Source: Neostapfia colusana (Eukaryota > Streptophyta > Magnoliopsida > Poales > Poaceae). Taken from it: a DNA stretch of 64,000 nucleotides. Below, in pieces: positions 24,913-36,460 of the stretch (position 1 is the first letter of the stretch; each line of letters starts with the position of its first letter). A program made the translations under genes and the position numbers. Location: the NCBI GenBank assembly GCA_030760725.1, contig JASWHV010000009.1, positions 109,751,854 through 109,815,853 of the forward strand. Reading direction: 5' to 3'. The notes under the pieces were generated by a model. The model searched no databases. It was not told the origin of the DNA and saw nothing but the letters and a program-made list of their open reading frames with translations.

Positions 24913-27900
24913 TGTCACACCCGGTTTCTCCGAAGAACAACCGAGTGAATATCACATGTATGCCAGGATCATTTTCTCATACATGTGATGACAAATAGTG
25001 AAGCATCATTTATTACAAGCCAGGTGTCGAATATAAATAAGTCTTACATAGCATATGTCTCGATGGACGATAATAAGTTCATAACAAGTAAATAAAATAG
25101 CAGCGGAATATTATTCTTGTGGGCTTCGTTACAGGCGTTGCCCGGGGTCTCCATGAATCTAGAAACCTTCTTCGGGTCCAAAGTCTTGATCATTATACAC
25201 CACCTCATTATCTTGACCTGAGCAGCAATATAAACCAACAAATATGCAAGGTTGAGTACCGATGGTACTCAGCAAGTGTGGGAAAGTTATGTCATGCATG
25301 GCTAGAACACACGGGGAGGTTGAACTCATGGCTAAAGCACTACGCAATTAATACCTATCACCTTAGCTTATTAAGCACCTACATTACTACACAGGTGAAA
25401 TGGTCCCAATCTCCCATCCCATCATCATAATCCAATAACCATAACATCATTTCCAATGTTAAGCTCCCCGCTTAACATCCACAACTTCCAAAAACCATTA
25501 CTCCTCTAATCATGAATAAGTCCAAGCCGCTCTTGACCGTGAGCACGGCTGTCATGACAGTTTTGACTCTGCAGAGTTTGTACCACTGTACCCACATGTA
25601 GTGATTTCATCCCCCGTTGCCAGGTGGACTAAAAGAACCTCCATTATGCCAGTGGCTACGAACCACATTCACACTTCCCAGGTGTGTAGCCAGGAGATCA
25701 CTACGAAGCCTTTACAAAGGGATTCCCGACAAGTGTGGGCCCACTGAGGTTTCACCCCTAACAGCATACAAGAGGCTCCAACCCCGCTGCAGTGGCCCCC
25801 TCTTGAGCCTTGCGGTTCATATGGTAGTCCAGCTGACACCTACTCCCCGCACCATCCAACACACCCATACTACGCCGGGGATACACCTAATTAATTGGCC
25901 AAGCTGCCCCATCTCAGCATGTGGTTGGCACTGTAAAGCCAGGTTACATGCTCCATGAACCGGTCCTTAGGATCCAGGCAAGTACTAAACACAAACCCGA
26001 GTCTCGTGCACCCAGCACACAACCGAATCATCCAACTTGCCTTGATCCCTACCTCTACATAACTCACAATATATCATTCAAGAGTATGGTGAAATAAATT
26101 GATGATCTCATATCCCAAATATCCCATTCTAAGCATGGCTAAGCATATGCATAATAATATATGACATGATAAAATAAAACCCAACCCAAGCTACAAGGAA
26201 ACAAGATAATGCAATTCTAGGGAAACTTCCTAACATGGGTTTCATATTTAAATTGACAATGCAAATAGTTCTAACTACACATCCTAGTATAGGATCAAAG
26301 TGGTCAAGGACACTTGCCTCCTTCCTGCTGCTCTTGAAATGGGTAGTCCTGATCTTGGAAAGGAATAACTTGCTCCTGAGAGGTTCTACATCATACCATC
26401 ACACATAGCAAAAAAAAACAACAATCCATAAGACATAGTTCACACTTCCACTTCATACAAACCACACATTCATATTTATGAAAGTCTTTCACAATTATAT
26501 GTGTTGTGGTTACTCTATGTGTGTTGATTTGTGGCTTGCATGCACTTTTGATCATATGTATATGATTCCTACTTTTGGTGTTCACATTTATACTTACATA
26601 CTATATATATGAGTTTCCAATTTAAATAAATTTCTTATATTCAATTACTACACCTTTTAGCTACCTAGTATGTATGAAAGGTATTTTCCTTCTCCATATG
26701 TGTCTTCATAATTTCTACCAACCCTAAACTGAATCCTTTGAATTTTAGAAACTCCATTTATCATTCATTAGTTGCTATATTTTCAGATTTATTTCCTATG
26801 CCTAAGTGGGAACTTTATTATAAAAATAACAAGACACATCATCTAAACAGAATAGGTTCTGATCTAAAATATTTGCTAATATATTTTTGACCTTTTCCTC
26901 TGATGTGAACTATTTTACAATTATTTTCCCTATTTTCTAGAACTATTCTTTACTTAAAAATGTGTCCCTAAATGTGAATAATAAATTAAACAGATTCACT
27001 TCAGCCCAAAATATGTTTTTATCTCACTCCAAAGTTTTCTAAATACTGAAAAAGTTTTTAATTTAATTTTGACAATATGTTTGTCCCACTTTTTAAATTT
27101 TAAACACTAGCCACATATTCAATTTCCCAAATTAAATATTAAACAGGGCTAAAAAGGTAAATTCACCCCTCTACAGGGTCTATAATATTATTTTAACAAT
27201 TTTCAGGGGTCTAGCTACACATAACAAGGGGTTTTTCCTAAATTTTATTAAGTCCAGGGGCTAAAACTGATTTTTAAATGAATTTACATGATTTTCTGAA
27301 GTTCCAGGGGCTAGATCAGAAGTTTCCGGGGCTAGCTCTTATTTCCCGAGAACCCCAGGGGGTAGCACGTAAGATTTCCAGTCTTTTATAACGCGGGGCT
27401 GACGTGGACCATCCAATTTTAAACCGACGGCCGAGATTATAACATCGAACCGGTACGCGGGGATTTAAAGTCTACCGTGCGGTTTTAAATAGACGGCGCA
27501 CAAGCGGCCACGTCGCTCTGATCGAGCGCGGGCGGCGCTGCCGGCGGCGGGAAGCGGCGATCTCGCCGGAGACTTTCGGATCTTCGAGAATTCTTCCTAG
27601 AACTGTGATCTTATGGCATAGATCGGTGGAGGAGAGGTCGGGGATCTCACCTCGGGGGTTTTCTTGAGCTCGGAGGTCCTGGAAGGTGATCGGCGACGAG
27701 GTCCGAAGTGAAACCACGGCGAGGCTCGTCGGCGCTGTGTTTACACCGCAAGTCGCCGAGTTTTCTGCACCTGCAAGGTTCCCCGGAGGCGGTGGATCAA
27801 GACCAGCGAGTTAGATCGGAATTTCCGAGCTTAGATCGGCCAGAATTCGCCGGAGAAAGCTCGGGTTCTCACCGGAGGAAAAACAGCAGACTGCGTGGGA

Positions 27901-28329
27901 AAAACAGAACGAGGCCGGGGTTTTTATAGACGGCGGAGGGCGGCGGGGTGGTTTAGATCGAGTTTGCTTCACCCCCGAACGGAATTCGGCTAGGATACGC
28001 GAGAATTCCCGATCGGTTTCGATTCGGGTGAGAGAGTCCGGCGCTGGCGCGAGGTAGACGAAGAACTGGCGGGCCCCGCCTGTCAGTGGGAGGAAAGGGG
28101 CGCGCGCGGCTGCGGGCTGGCGTGGGTTCTGGTTGGGCCGGCTGGTGGGTTTCGGCCCACTGGCCGGTTTTTTTTTCTGTTTTCCTTTTTCTATTTCTTT
28201 TTTGTTTTGAATTTAAATTGAATTCCAGTTTGAATTTGAATTTTTGCAAAACATGCAATACGTCCAAAAAATTTTAAATTCCCCTCTCAACATGATTTAG
28301 GGTCTTAACAAGATTTTTGGGGTGTTACA
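24913..28329 (-). mobile_element. 3' LTR of nested Tekay element
   Basis: On the minus strand it starts TGTAACACCCCAAAAATC (28329) and ends AACCGGGTGTGACA (24913). It is followed on its interior side by the polypurine tract. It is nearly identical to 32920-36353. ORFs within it are shadows. Confidence 0.92.
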
Positions 28330-28343
28330 GCTCTACCCCCCTT
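28330..28343 (-). other. Polypurine tract, nested element
   Basis: The minus strand reads AAGGGGGGTAGAG just before the 3' LTR start, the same arrangement as at 36447-36460. Confidence 0.85.
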
Positions 28344-28374
28344 AAAAAAAATCTCGTCCTCGAGATTGGTGGTT

Positions 28375-31300
28375 CTAAGAAAACAATTCCGGAAATTGTG
28401 CCTTGAGCTCATCTTCCCGCTCCCAGGTGGCTTCCTCTTCTGAGTGATGCTTCCACTGCACCTTGCACATCCGGATTCTTTTATTTCTGGTGAGGCGTTC
28501 CATTGTCTCCAAAATCTTGTATGGTTGCTCGGCATAAGACAAATCCTCAGCTACGTCCACTTCATTCATGGGTAACACCTCTTCAGGCGTACTCAGGCAT
28601 TTCTTGAGTTGTGACACATGGAATACATCGTGCACATCCGATAGATGAGCCGGTAACTCTAGTTGATACGCCACTTCGCCTTTCCTTTCCAGAACTTGAA
28701 AGGGTCCGATGTATCTAGGTGATAACTTCCCTTTCACCTTGAACCGGCGAAGTCCTCTGATAGGGGACACCTTGAGATAGACATAGTCTCCCACGTTGAA
28801 AACGAGCTCTCTTCTTCTTACATCGGCGTAGCTCTTTTGGCGTGTCTGTGCTATCCTCAAGTTGTTGCGAATTTCCCTCACCTTCGCCTCGGCTTCTTGT
28901 AGTACTTCTGGACCAAACACTTTACTTTCCCCCGTTTGGTTCCAAAATAGGGGAGTTCTGCACTTCCTCCCGTACAAGGCTTCAAACGGTGACATCTTCA
29001 TACTAGCTTGATAACTGTTGTTATAGGAAAACTCCGCATACGGTAAGTTCTTGTCCCAACTCCGATTGTTTTTGAGTGCACATGCCCTCAGCATATCTTC
29101 AAGAATCTGATTGGTTCTTTTCGTCTGCCCATCAGTTTGGGGATGATAGGCAGAACTAAAGTTCAGATGGGTTCCCATGGTTTCGTGCAACTTCTGCCAG
29201 AACCTTGAGGTGAACTGTGTCCCTCGATCCGACACAATCTTCTTTGGCACTCCATGGTAACACACGATCCTTGACATGTACAACTCCGCCAATTTGGATC
29301 TGCTATAGCTTTCTTTCACAGGGATGAAATGAGCTACCTTGGTTAGCCTGTCGACGACGACCCATATCGAATCATATCCTGATTGGGTTCTAGGCAATCC
29401 CACTATGAAATCCATGCCGATTTCTTCCCATTTCCATTCGGGCACTTTGAGTGGTTGCAATAATCCCGCGGGTCGTTGATGTTTTGCTTTCACCAACTGA
29501 CATGTGTCACATAGGGCAACATGTTCCACGACATCTCGCTTCATTCCATACCACCAATACCTGCTCTTGAGGTCCTGGTACATCTTCGTACTCCCAGGAT
29601 AAATGGAATAGTCGAAATCGTGAGCCTCCTTCAAAATCAATTCACGGATCTCCTTCACTTCAGGCACACAGATTCTTCTCCAGTGCCACACCGTACCTTG
29701 TTCATCCTCTCTGAAACCAGGGGCTTTATTTTCCTTGATGAGTTGTCTGATTTCTTGTATCTTCTCGTCATTCTTTTGACCATTGCGTATGTCTTGCTCT
29801 AGTGTGGAGTCCACTTCCATGGCGATGGCTTCACCACTATTCACAAGGCATAGATTGAGCCTTATAACCTCGTCCTTCAATTCTGCAGGCATGTCCTTCA
29901 AGCTCAACCTATTGACCTGCACTTTCCGACTTAAAGCATCTACCACGACGTTCGCTTTCCCAGGATGATAGTTGATGCCCACATCAAAGAAATTGATTAG
30001 CTCTAACCATCTCCTTTGTCTGAGGTTGAGGTCTGGCTGTGTGAAAATGTACTTTAAACTCTTATGATCCGTATATATTTCTGTCCTCTTCCCCATCAAG
30101 TAGTGCCGCTAAATTTTCAACGCGTGTACCACTGCGGCTAGTTCTAGGTCATGTGTAGGATAGTTCTTCTCGTGCTTCCGAAGCTGTCGGGATGCATAAG
30201 CCACGACATGCCCTTCTTGCATGAGAACACATCCCAACCTGTTTCCAGAGGCATCGCAGTACACCGTAAAGTTCTTCTGCATATCTGGCATAACTAGCAC
30301 TGGGGCCGTTGTCAATCTTTTCTTTAACTCCTGAAAACTCGTATCGCACTGCGGCGTCCATGTGAATGTGATTCCCTTCTCCAACAGTTTGGTGAGGGGT
30401 CTCGAGATCTTAGAGAATCCCTCAATAAACCGTCGATAGTATCCAGCCAATCCCAAAAGCTTCGAACTTCCCCGACATTTTCAGGGGTCTTCCACTTCTG
30501 TATATCCTCGATTTTGGCGGGATCTACGGAGATTCCTCCCTCCGAGATTATATGTCCTAAGAAGGGAACTCTCTCCAGCCAAAACTCACACTTGCTCAAC
30601 TTGGCATACAGTTGGTGTTCTCTCAGCCTCTGCAACACCAACCTTAGATGTTTCTCATGTTCTTCTTCATCTTTGGAGAAGACGAGAATGTCATCTATGA
30701 AAACCACCACAAATTTTTCCAGATATTCCATGAATACCTTGTTCATGAGATACATGAAGTATGTCGGGGCATTAGTTAGCCCGAAAGGCATGACAGTGTA
30801 TTCATATAGTCCGTACCGAGATACGAAAGCTGTCTTGGGAATATCAGATTGCCTTATCTTGAGTTGGTGGTATCCCGACCTGAGATCAATTTTCGAGAAC
30901 ACACAAGCTCCCCTCAACTGATCAAACAAGTCTTCAATGCGGGGTAATGGGTACTTGTTCTTGATGGTTACCTCATTCAAGGCACGGTAATCCACGCATA
31001 ACCTTTGGGTTCCGTCCTTCTTGGGCACAAATATCACCGGAGCTCCCCATGGTGAGGAACTAGGGCGAATATACCCCTTCTCCGTCAATTCTCTCAAATG
31101 ATCCTTGAGTTCTTCTAGCTGCTTGGAGTCCATCCGATAAGGTCTCTTGTATATCGGGGCTGTTCCAGGCACTAGCTCAATTGCAAATTCCACTTCACGA
31201 TCGGGAGGCATACCTGGCAACTCTTCCGGAAAAACATCTGGGTATTCCCGGATAATCCTGATCTCCTCCACTTTCACCTCAACTTGATTTAATTTAATGT

Positions 31301-31664
31301 CCCTCCTAGGCTCTTGTATTGTTATAAACTTTACCCTGGTGCCACTAGGGTGAGTTAGTTCCACCGTTCTGGTCGAACAATGGATGATTCCCTTATGTTT
31401 GGTCAACCAATCCATACCCAAAATAATATCTATCACTTGTGAATCTATCACTATGAGGTTAGCAGTAAACACTACCCCATTAATGTCTAGGTTCACTTTG
31501 GGACACACTTGTCTCGTCCTTATTTCTCCACCTGGAGAGTTTACGGCTAGCATATGGTTCATTTGTGTTGTTGCTAGGTCATTCTTCTTAACAAACCCTT
31601 GAGCAATGAACGAGTGGGTAGCATCAGAATCAACCAATGTTAATTTGAAAGCATTTAGTATCAT
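28375..31664 (-). pseudogene. pol of nested Tekay element, nearly intact frame but catalytic residues changed
   Basis: Three long segments cover protease-RT (31664-30324), the start of RNase H (30456-30109) and RNase H-integrase-chromodomain (30099-28375). RT keeps FIDDILVFS, and the integrase zinc site and first two Asp (GMDFIVG, VSDRG) are present. The chromodomain is complete to a stop (WKHHSEEEATWERED, then PELFS). Breaks are one missing T in a T-run near 30461 (frameshift) and a TAG at 30111-30109 where Trp is expected. Two active-site changes stand out: the protease signature reads DSDA instead of DSGA (codon 31625-31623), and the integrase catalytic Glu is Lys in GQTKR (codon 29121-29119). 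No gag precedes it. Confidence 0.9.
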
Positions 31665-31924
31665 ATTACTACTTTCATTTGTTTGTACTTTGAAGTGTTG
31701 AGGCTTTGTTATACTTCTCTAAGGGTTCACTTCTCACACAAAAATAAATGCAATATTATTTCATGTGAGTTCACACACCAAAGCAAAACAATCTAAAGAC
31801 GAGGCTGTGGACAATTGCTCATGGCTTCAACAACTCACGTCACACACCAAGCATTAACACACCATTAACTACGTAACGACTCGACTACTCGACATCCTTC
31901 TAATTTTAAGGGAAAGGCTCTACG

Positions 31925-32704
31925 CTACTCGTTTTCTTGAGCTGGCTCCTCGGGATCTTCCTCATCATTTCGGCTGCCTTCTGACTCTGCTTTGGGTGGG
32001 GAGGCTGCTGGTGGAGAAGTGCGACGACGCCTGATCGCTCGGCGATCTGGGGAGTCAGGAGTCCATGTATCATTCACGGTGACACACAGTTCATTCCCAT
32101 CTCCTCTTTCTCTCGCCCTTAAGCAGTCTCGCAGCAACGCCTCCGTTTCCTTCAGGGTGTCCCGGACATCCTGAAGCTCTTGTTGACACTCCTGCAGTCA
32201 AGTGCTGAGCATAGAAGCATCCTCCAAGCACAAGTCCATGTGCTCATGGGAAGTCCCTTGCTGCACCGGCGGGTACTTGTACTCCGTAGTACCACTCTCA
32301 CGCTGGAGGACATACATGTACTCAGTCCTGTCCAGGTGGCGACGATAGATGTGACTCTGGCAGGTGATGGCCTCCTAGGTGACATCCTTCTCCGCATCGA
32401 CCTGTGTTGCTCTACAAGCTGGAGAGCGGTGGATCTTAAGCAGCCGATTTTCGTGTATAATCCTCATCTCTGAGCTCCATTCTTCCCTCTTCTCACGAAT
32501 GGTCCTGGTGGAGTTATAGTGGATGATTAGCTTGCCCGTATTGCCGGCGGCTTTGAGCATACGTCGAAGACGGCGCAACAAGCCTCCTACTACCAATCCG
32601 TAGGAAAGGTACGTCACCGGACGGCTCTCCTATCTTTGGGCAAGGGCAACTACGGGAACTCTCCCTCCTGTGGACTTGCGAGCGGTGCGAATCATGCGAG
32701 CCAT
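31925..32704 (-). pseudogene. H3-tail-like extra ORF of nested Tekay element (decayed)
   Basis: From ATG 32704-32702 the reading is MARMIRTARKSTGGRVP, again a histone H3-tail-like start including TARKSTGG. It sits about 200 nt from the primer-binding site, as in the outer element. A TAG (32632-32630) follows 24 codons in. The rest reads on in the same family: GNTGKLIIHYNSTRTIRE, IHENRLLKIHRSPA, LQECQQELQDVRDTL, then DTWTPDSPDRR, a basic RRRR stretch and an acidic tail. Further stops lie near 32375 and 32195. Its similarity to 19385-20149 along the whole length shows that the ORF is an inherited part of these elements. Confidence 0.82.
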
Positions 32705-32902
32705 CTAAAACAAAAAGAATTTAAACTTAGGTTAGATAAACTCTTTAAAAAAATCCTATTTTGAATGAAAATTGGGGTAAGATGAAAAAAGACTCATTAA
32801 ATAACACTTTTCAAAACACACCTTGTAAAAATAGTTTTTAAGAAAATAAGGCCCTTAAATACGTCCATTTCTACCTAGGTCCACGTTCCTACGGGCAACC
32901 TT

Positions 32903-32915
32903 GGCTCTGATACCA
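32903..32915 (-). other. Primer-binding site, nested element
   Basis: The minus strand reads TGGTATCAGAGCC, 4 nt inside the 5' LTR boundary at 32920; tRNA-iMet type. Confidence 0.92.
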
Positions 32916-32919
32916 CCTC

Positions 32920-35900
32920 TGTCACACCCGGTTTCTCCGAAGAACGACCGAGTGAATATCACATGTATGCCAGGATCATTTTCTCATACATGTGATGACA
33001 AATAGTGAAGCATCATTTATTACAAGCCAGGTGTCGAATATAAATAAGTCTTACATAGCATATGTCTCGATGGACGATAATAAGTTTATAACAAGTAAAT
33101 AAAATAGCAGCGGAATATTATTCTTGTGGGCTCCGTTACAGGCGTTGCCCGGGGTCTCCATGAACCTAGAAACCTTCTTCGGGTCCAAAGTCTTGATCAT
33201 TATACACCACCTCATTATCTTGACCTGAGCAACAATATAAACCAACAAATATGCAAGGTTGAGTACCGATGGTACTCAGCAAGTGTGGGAAAGTTATGTC
33301 ATGCATGGCTAGAACACAAGGGGAGGTTGAACTCATGGCTAAAGCACTACGCAATTAATACCTATCACCTTAGCTTATTAAGCACCTACATTACTACACA
33401 GGTGAAATGATCCCAATCTCCCATCCCATCATCATAATCCAATAGCCATAACATCATTTCTAATGTTAAGCTCCCCGCTTAACATCCACAACTTCCAAAA
33501 ACCATTACTCCTCTAATCATGAATAAGTCCAAGCCGCTCTTGACCGTGAGCACGGCTGTCATGACAGTTTTGACTCTGTAGAGTTTGTACCACTATACCC
33601 ACATGTAGTGATTTCATCCCCCGTTGTCGGGTGGACTAAAAGAACCTCCATTATGCCAGTGGCTACAAACCACATTCACACTTCCCAGGTGTGTAGCTAG
33701 GAGATCACTACGAAGCCTTTACAAAGGGATTCCCGACGAGCGTGGGCCCACTGAGGTTTCACCCCTAACAGCATACAAGAGGCTCCAACCCCGCTGCAGT
33801 GGCCCCCTCTTGAGCCTTGCGGTTCATATGGTAGTCCAGCTGACACCTACTCCCAGCACCATCCAACACACCCATACTACGCCGGGGATACACCTAATTA
33901 ATTGGCCAAGCTGCCCCATCTCAGCATGTGGTTGGCACTGTAAAGCCAGGTTACATGCTCCATGAACCGGTCCTTAGGATCCAGGCAAGTACTAAACACA
34001 AACCCGAGTCTCGTGCACCCAGCACACAACCAAATCATCCAACTTGCCTTGATCCCTACCTCTACATAACTCACAATATCTCATTCAAGAGTATGGTGAA
34101 ATAAACTGATGATCCCATATCCCAAATATCCCATTCTAAGCATGGCTAAGCATATGCATAATAATATATGACATGATAAAATAAAACCCAACCCAAGCTA
34201 CAAGGAAATAAGATAATGCAATTCTAGGGAAACTTCCTAACATGGGTTTCATATTTCAATTGACAATGCAAATAGTTCTAACTACACATCCTAGTATAGG
34301 ATCAAAGTGGTCAAGGACACTTGCCTCCTTCCTGCTGCTCTTGAAATGGGTAGTCCTGATCTTGGAAAGGAATAACTTGCTCTTGAGCAGGTTCTACATC
34401 ATACCATCACACATAGCAAAAGAAAAACAACAATCCATAAGACATAGTTCACACTTCCACTTCATACAAACCACACATTCATATTTATGAAAGTCTTTCA
34501 CAATTATATGTGTTGTGGTTACTCTATGTGTGTTGATTTGTGGCTTGCATGCACTTTTGATCATATGTATATGATTCCTACTTTTGGTGTTCACATTTAT
34601 ACTTACATACTATATATATGAGTTTCCAATTTAAATAAATTCCTTATATTCAATTACTACACCTTTTAGCTACCTAGTATGCATGAAAGGTATTTTCCTT
34701 CTCCATATGTGTCTTCATAATTGCTACCAACCCTAAACTGAATTCCTTGGATTTTAGAAACTCCATTTATCATTCATTAGTTGCTATATTTTCAGATTTA
34801 TTTCCTATGCCTAAGTGGGAACTTTATTATAAAAATAACAAGACACATCATCTAAACAGAATAGGTTCTGATCTAAAATATTTGCTAATATATTTTTGAC
34901 CTTTTCCTCTGATGTGAACTATTTTACAATTATTTTCCCTATTTTCTAGAACTATTCTTTACTTAAAAATGTGTCCCTAAATGTGAATAACAAATTAAAC
35001 AGATTCACTTCAGCCCAAAATATGTTTTTATCTCACTCCAAAGTTTTTTAAATACTGAAAAAGTTTTTAATTTAATTTTGACAATATGTTTGTCCCACTT
35101 TTTAAATTTTAAACACTAGCCACATATTCAATTTCCCAAATTAAATATTAAACAGGGCTAAAAAGGTAAACTCACCCCTCTACAGGGTCTATAATATTAT
35201 TTTAACAATTTTCAGGGGTCTAGCTACACATAACAGAGGGGTTTTTCCTAAATTTTATTAAGTCCAGGGGCTAAAACTAATTTTTAAATGAATTTACATG
35301 ATTTTCTGAAGTTCCAGGGGCTAAATCAGAAGTTTTTAGGGCTAGCTCTTATTTCCCGAGAACCCCGGGGGTAGCACGTAAGATTTCTAGTCTTTTATGA
35401 CGCAGGGCTGACGTGGACCATCCAATTTTAAACCGACGGCCGAGATTATAACATCGAACCGGTACGCGGGGATTTAAAGTCTACCGTGCGATTTTAAATA
35501 GACGGCGCACAAGCGGCCACGTCGCTCTGATCGAGCGCGGGCGACGCTGCCGGCGGCGCACGGCGGCGGGAAGCGGCGATCTCGCCGGAGACTTTCGGAT
35601 CTTCGAGAATTCTTCCTAGAACTGTGATCTTATGGCATAGATCGGTGGAGGAGAGGTCGGGGATCTCACCTCGGGGGTTTTCTTGAGCTCGGAGGTCCTG
35701 AAAGGTGATCGGCGACGAGGTCCGAAGTGAAACCACGGCGAGCCTCGTCGGCGCTGTGTTTACACCGCAAGTCGCCGAGTTTCTGCACCTGCAAGGTTCC
35801 CCAGAGGCGGTGGATCAAGACCAGCGAGTTAGATCGGAATTTCCGAGCTTAGATCGGCCAGAATTCACCGGAGAAAGCTCGGGTTCTCACCAGAGGAAAA

Positions 35901-36353
35901 ACAGCAGATCGCGTGGGAAAAACAGAACGAGGCCGGGGTTTTTATAGACGGGGGAGGGCGGCGGGGTGGTTTAGATCGAGTTTGCGTCGCCCCCGAATGG
36001 AATTCGGCTGGGATACGCGAGAATTCCTGATCGGTTTCGATTCGGGTGAGAGAGTCCGGCGCTGGCTCGAGGTAGACGAAGAACTGGCGGGCCCTGCCTG
36101 TCAGTGGGAGGGAAGGGGCGCGCGCGGCTGCGGGCTGGCGCGGGTTCTGGTTGGGCCGGCTGGTGGGTTTCGGCCCACTGGCCGGTTTTTTTTTCTGTTT
36201 TCCTTTTTCTTTTTCTATTTCTTTTCTGTTTTGAATTTAAATTGAATTCCAGTTTGAATTTGAATATTTGCAAAACATGCAATACGTCCAAAAATTTTTA
36301 AATTCCCCTCTCAACATGATTTAGGGTCTTAACAAGATTTTTGGGGTGTTACA
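32920..36353 (-). mobile_element. 5' LTR of nested Tekay element
   Basis: It has the same ends as the copy at 24913-28329 (TGTAACACCCC...GGGTGTGACA), and both lie next to the AGAAG duplication on the outer side. At 3434 bp it is 17 bp longer than its partner, partly through a CGGCGGCGCA-type expansion near 35550 and a TTTTTC expansion near 36205. Confidence 0.92.
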
Positions 36354-36358
36354 AGAAG

Positions 36359-36417
36359 CCACATGGGAAAGAGAAAATGAACTCAAGTCACAATTTCCTA
36401 ATCTATTTCCTTTGTAA
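36359..36417 (+). pseudogene. Last codons of outer-element pol (chromodomain end)
   Basis: After the TSD copy the reading resumes as TWERENELKSQFPNLFPL and stops with TAA at 36415-36417. This completes the chromodomain broken at 24912. Confidence 0.88.
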
Positions 36418-36446
36418 ACGCCAATCTCAAGGACGAGATTTTTCTT

Positions 36447-36460
36447 AAGGGGGGTAGAAT
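36447..36460 (+). other. Polypurine tract, outer element
   Basis: AAGGGGGGTAGAAT immediately precedes the 3' LTR start TGTAACATCC at 36461. Confidence 0.88.

Larger units (their letters stand above)
24913..36353 (-). mobile_element. Complete Tekay-clade retrotransposon nested in reverse, TSD AGAAG, gag missing
   Basis: Two LTRs of 3417 and 3434 bp enclose, on the minus strand, a primer-binding site, an H3-tail-like ORF remnant, PR-RT-RH-IN-chromodomain and a polypurine tract. A perfect AGAAG duplication flanks it (24908-24912, 36354-36358), and removing it restores a continuous chromodomain reading of the host element. By eye I count 17 differences in the first ~830 aligned LTR positions, 16 of them transitions, so it is fairly young. 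Only ~260 bp lie between the extra ORF and protease; gag is gone. Confidence 0.93.

Noticed and set aside
25119..25958. ORFs duplicated at 25119-25958 and 33126-33965 as a gene pair
   Set aside because: They lie at matching positions in the two LTRs of the nested element and read against its strand.
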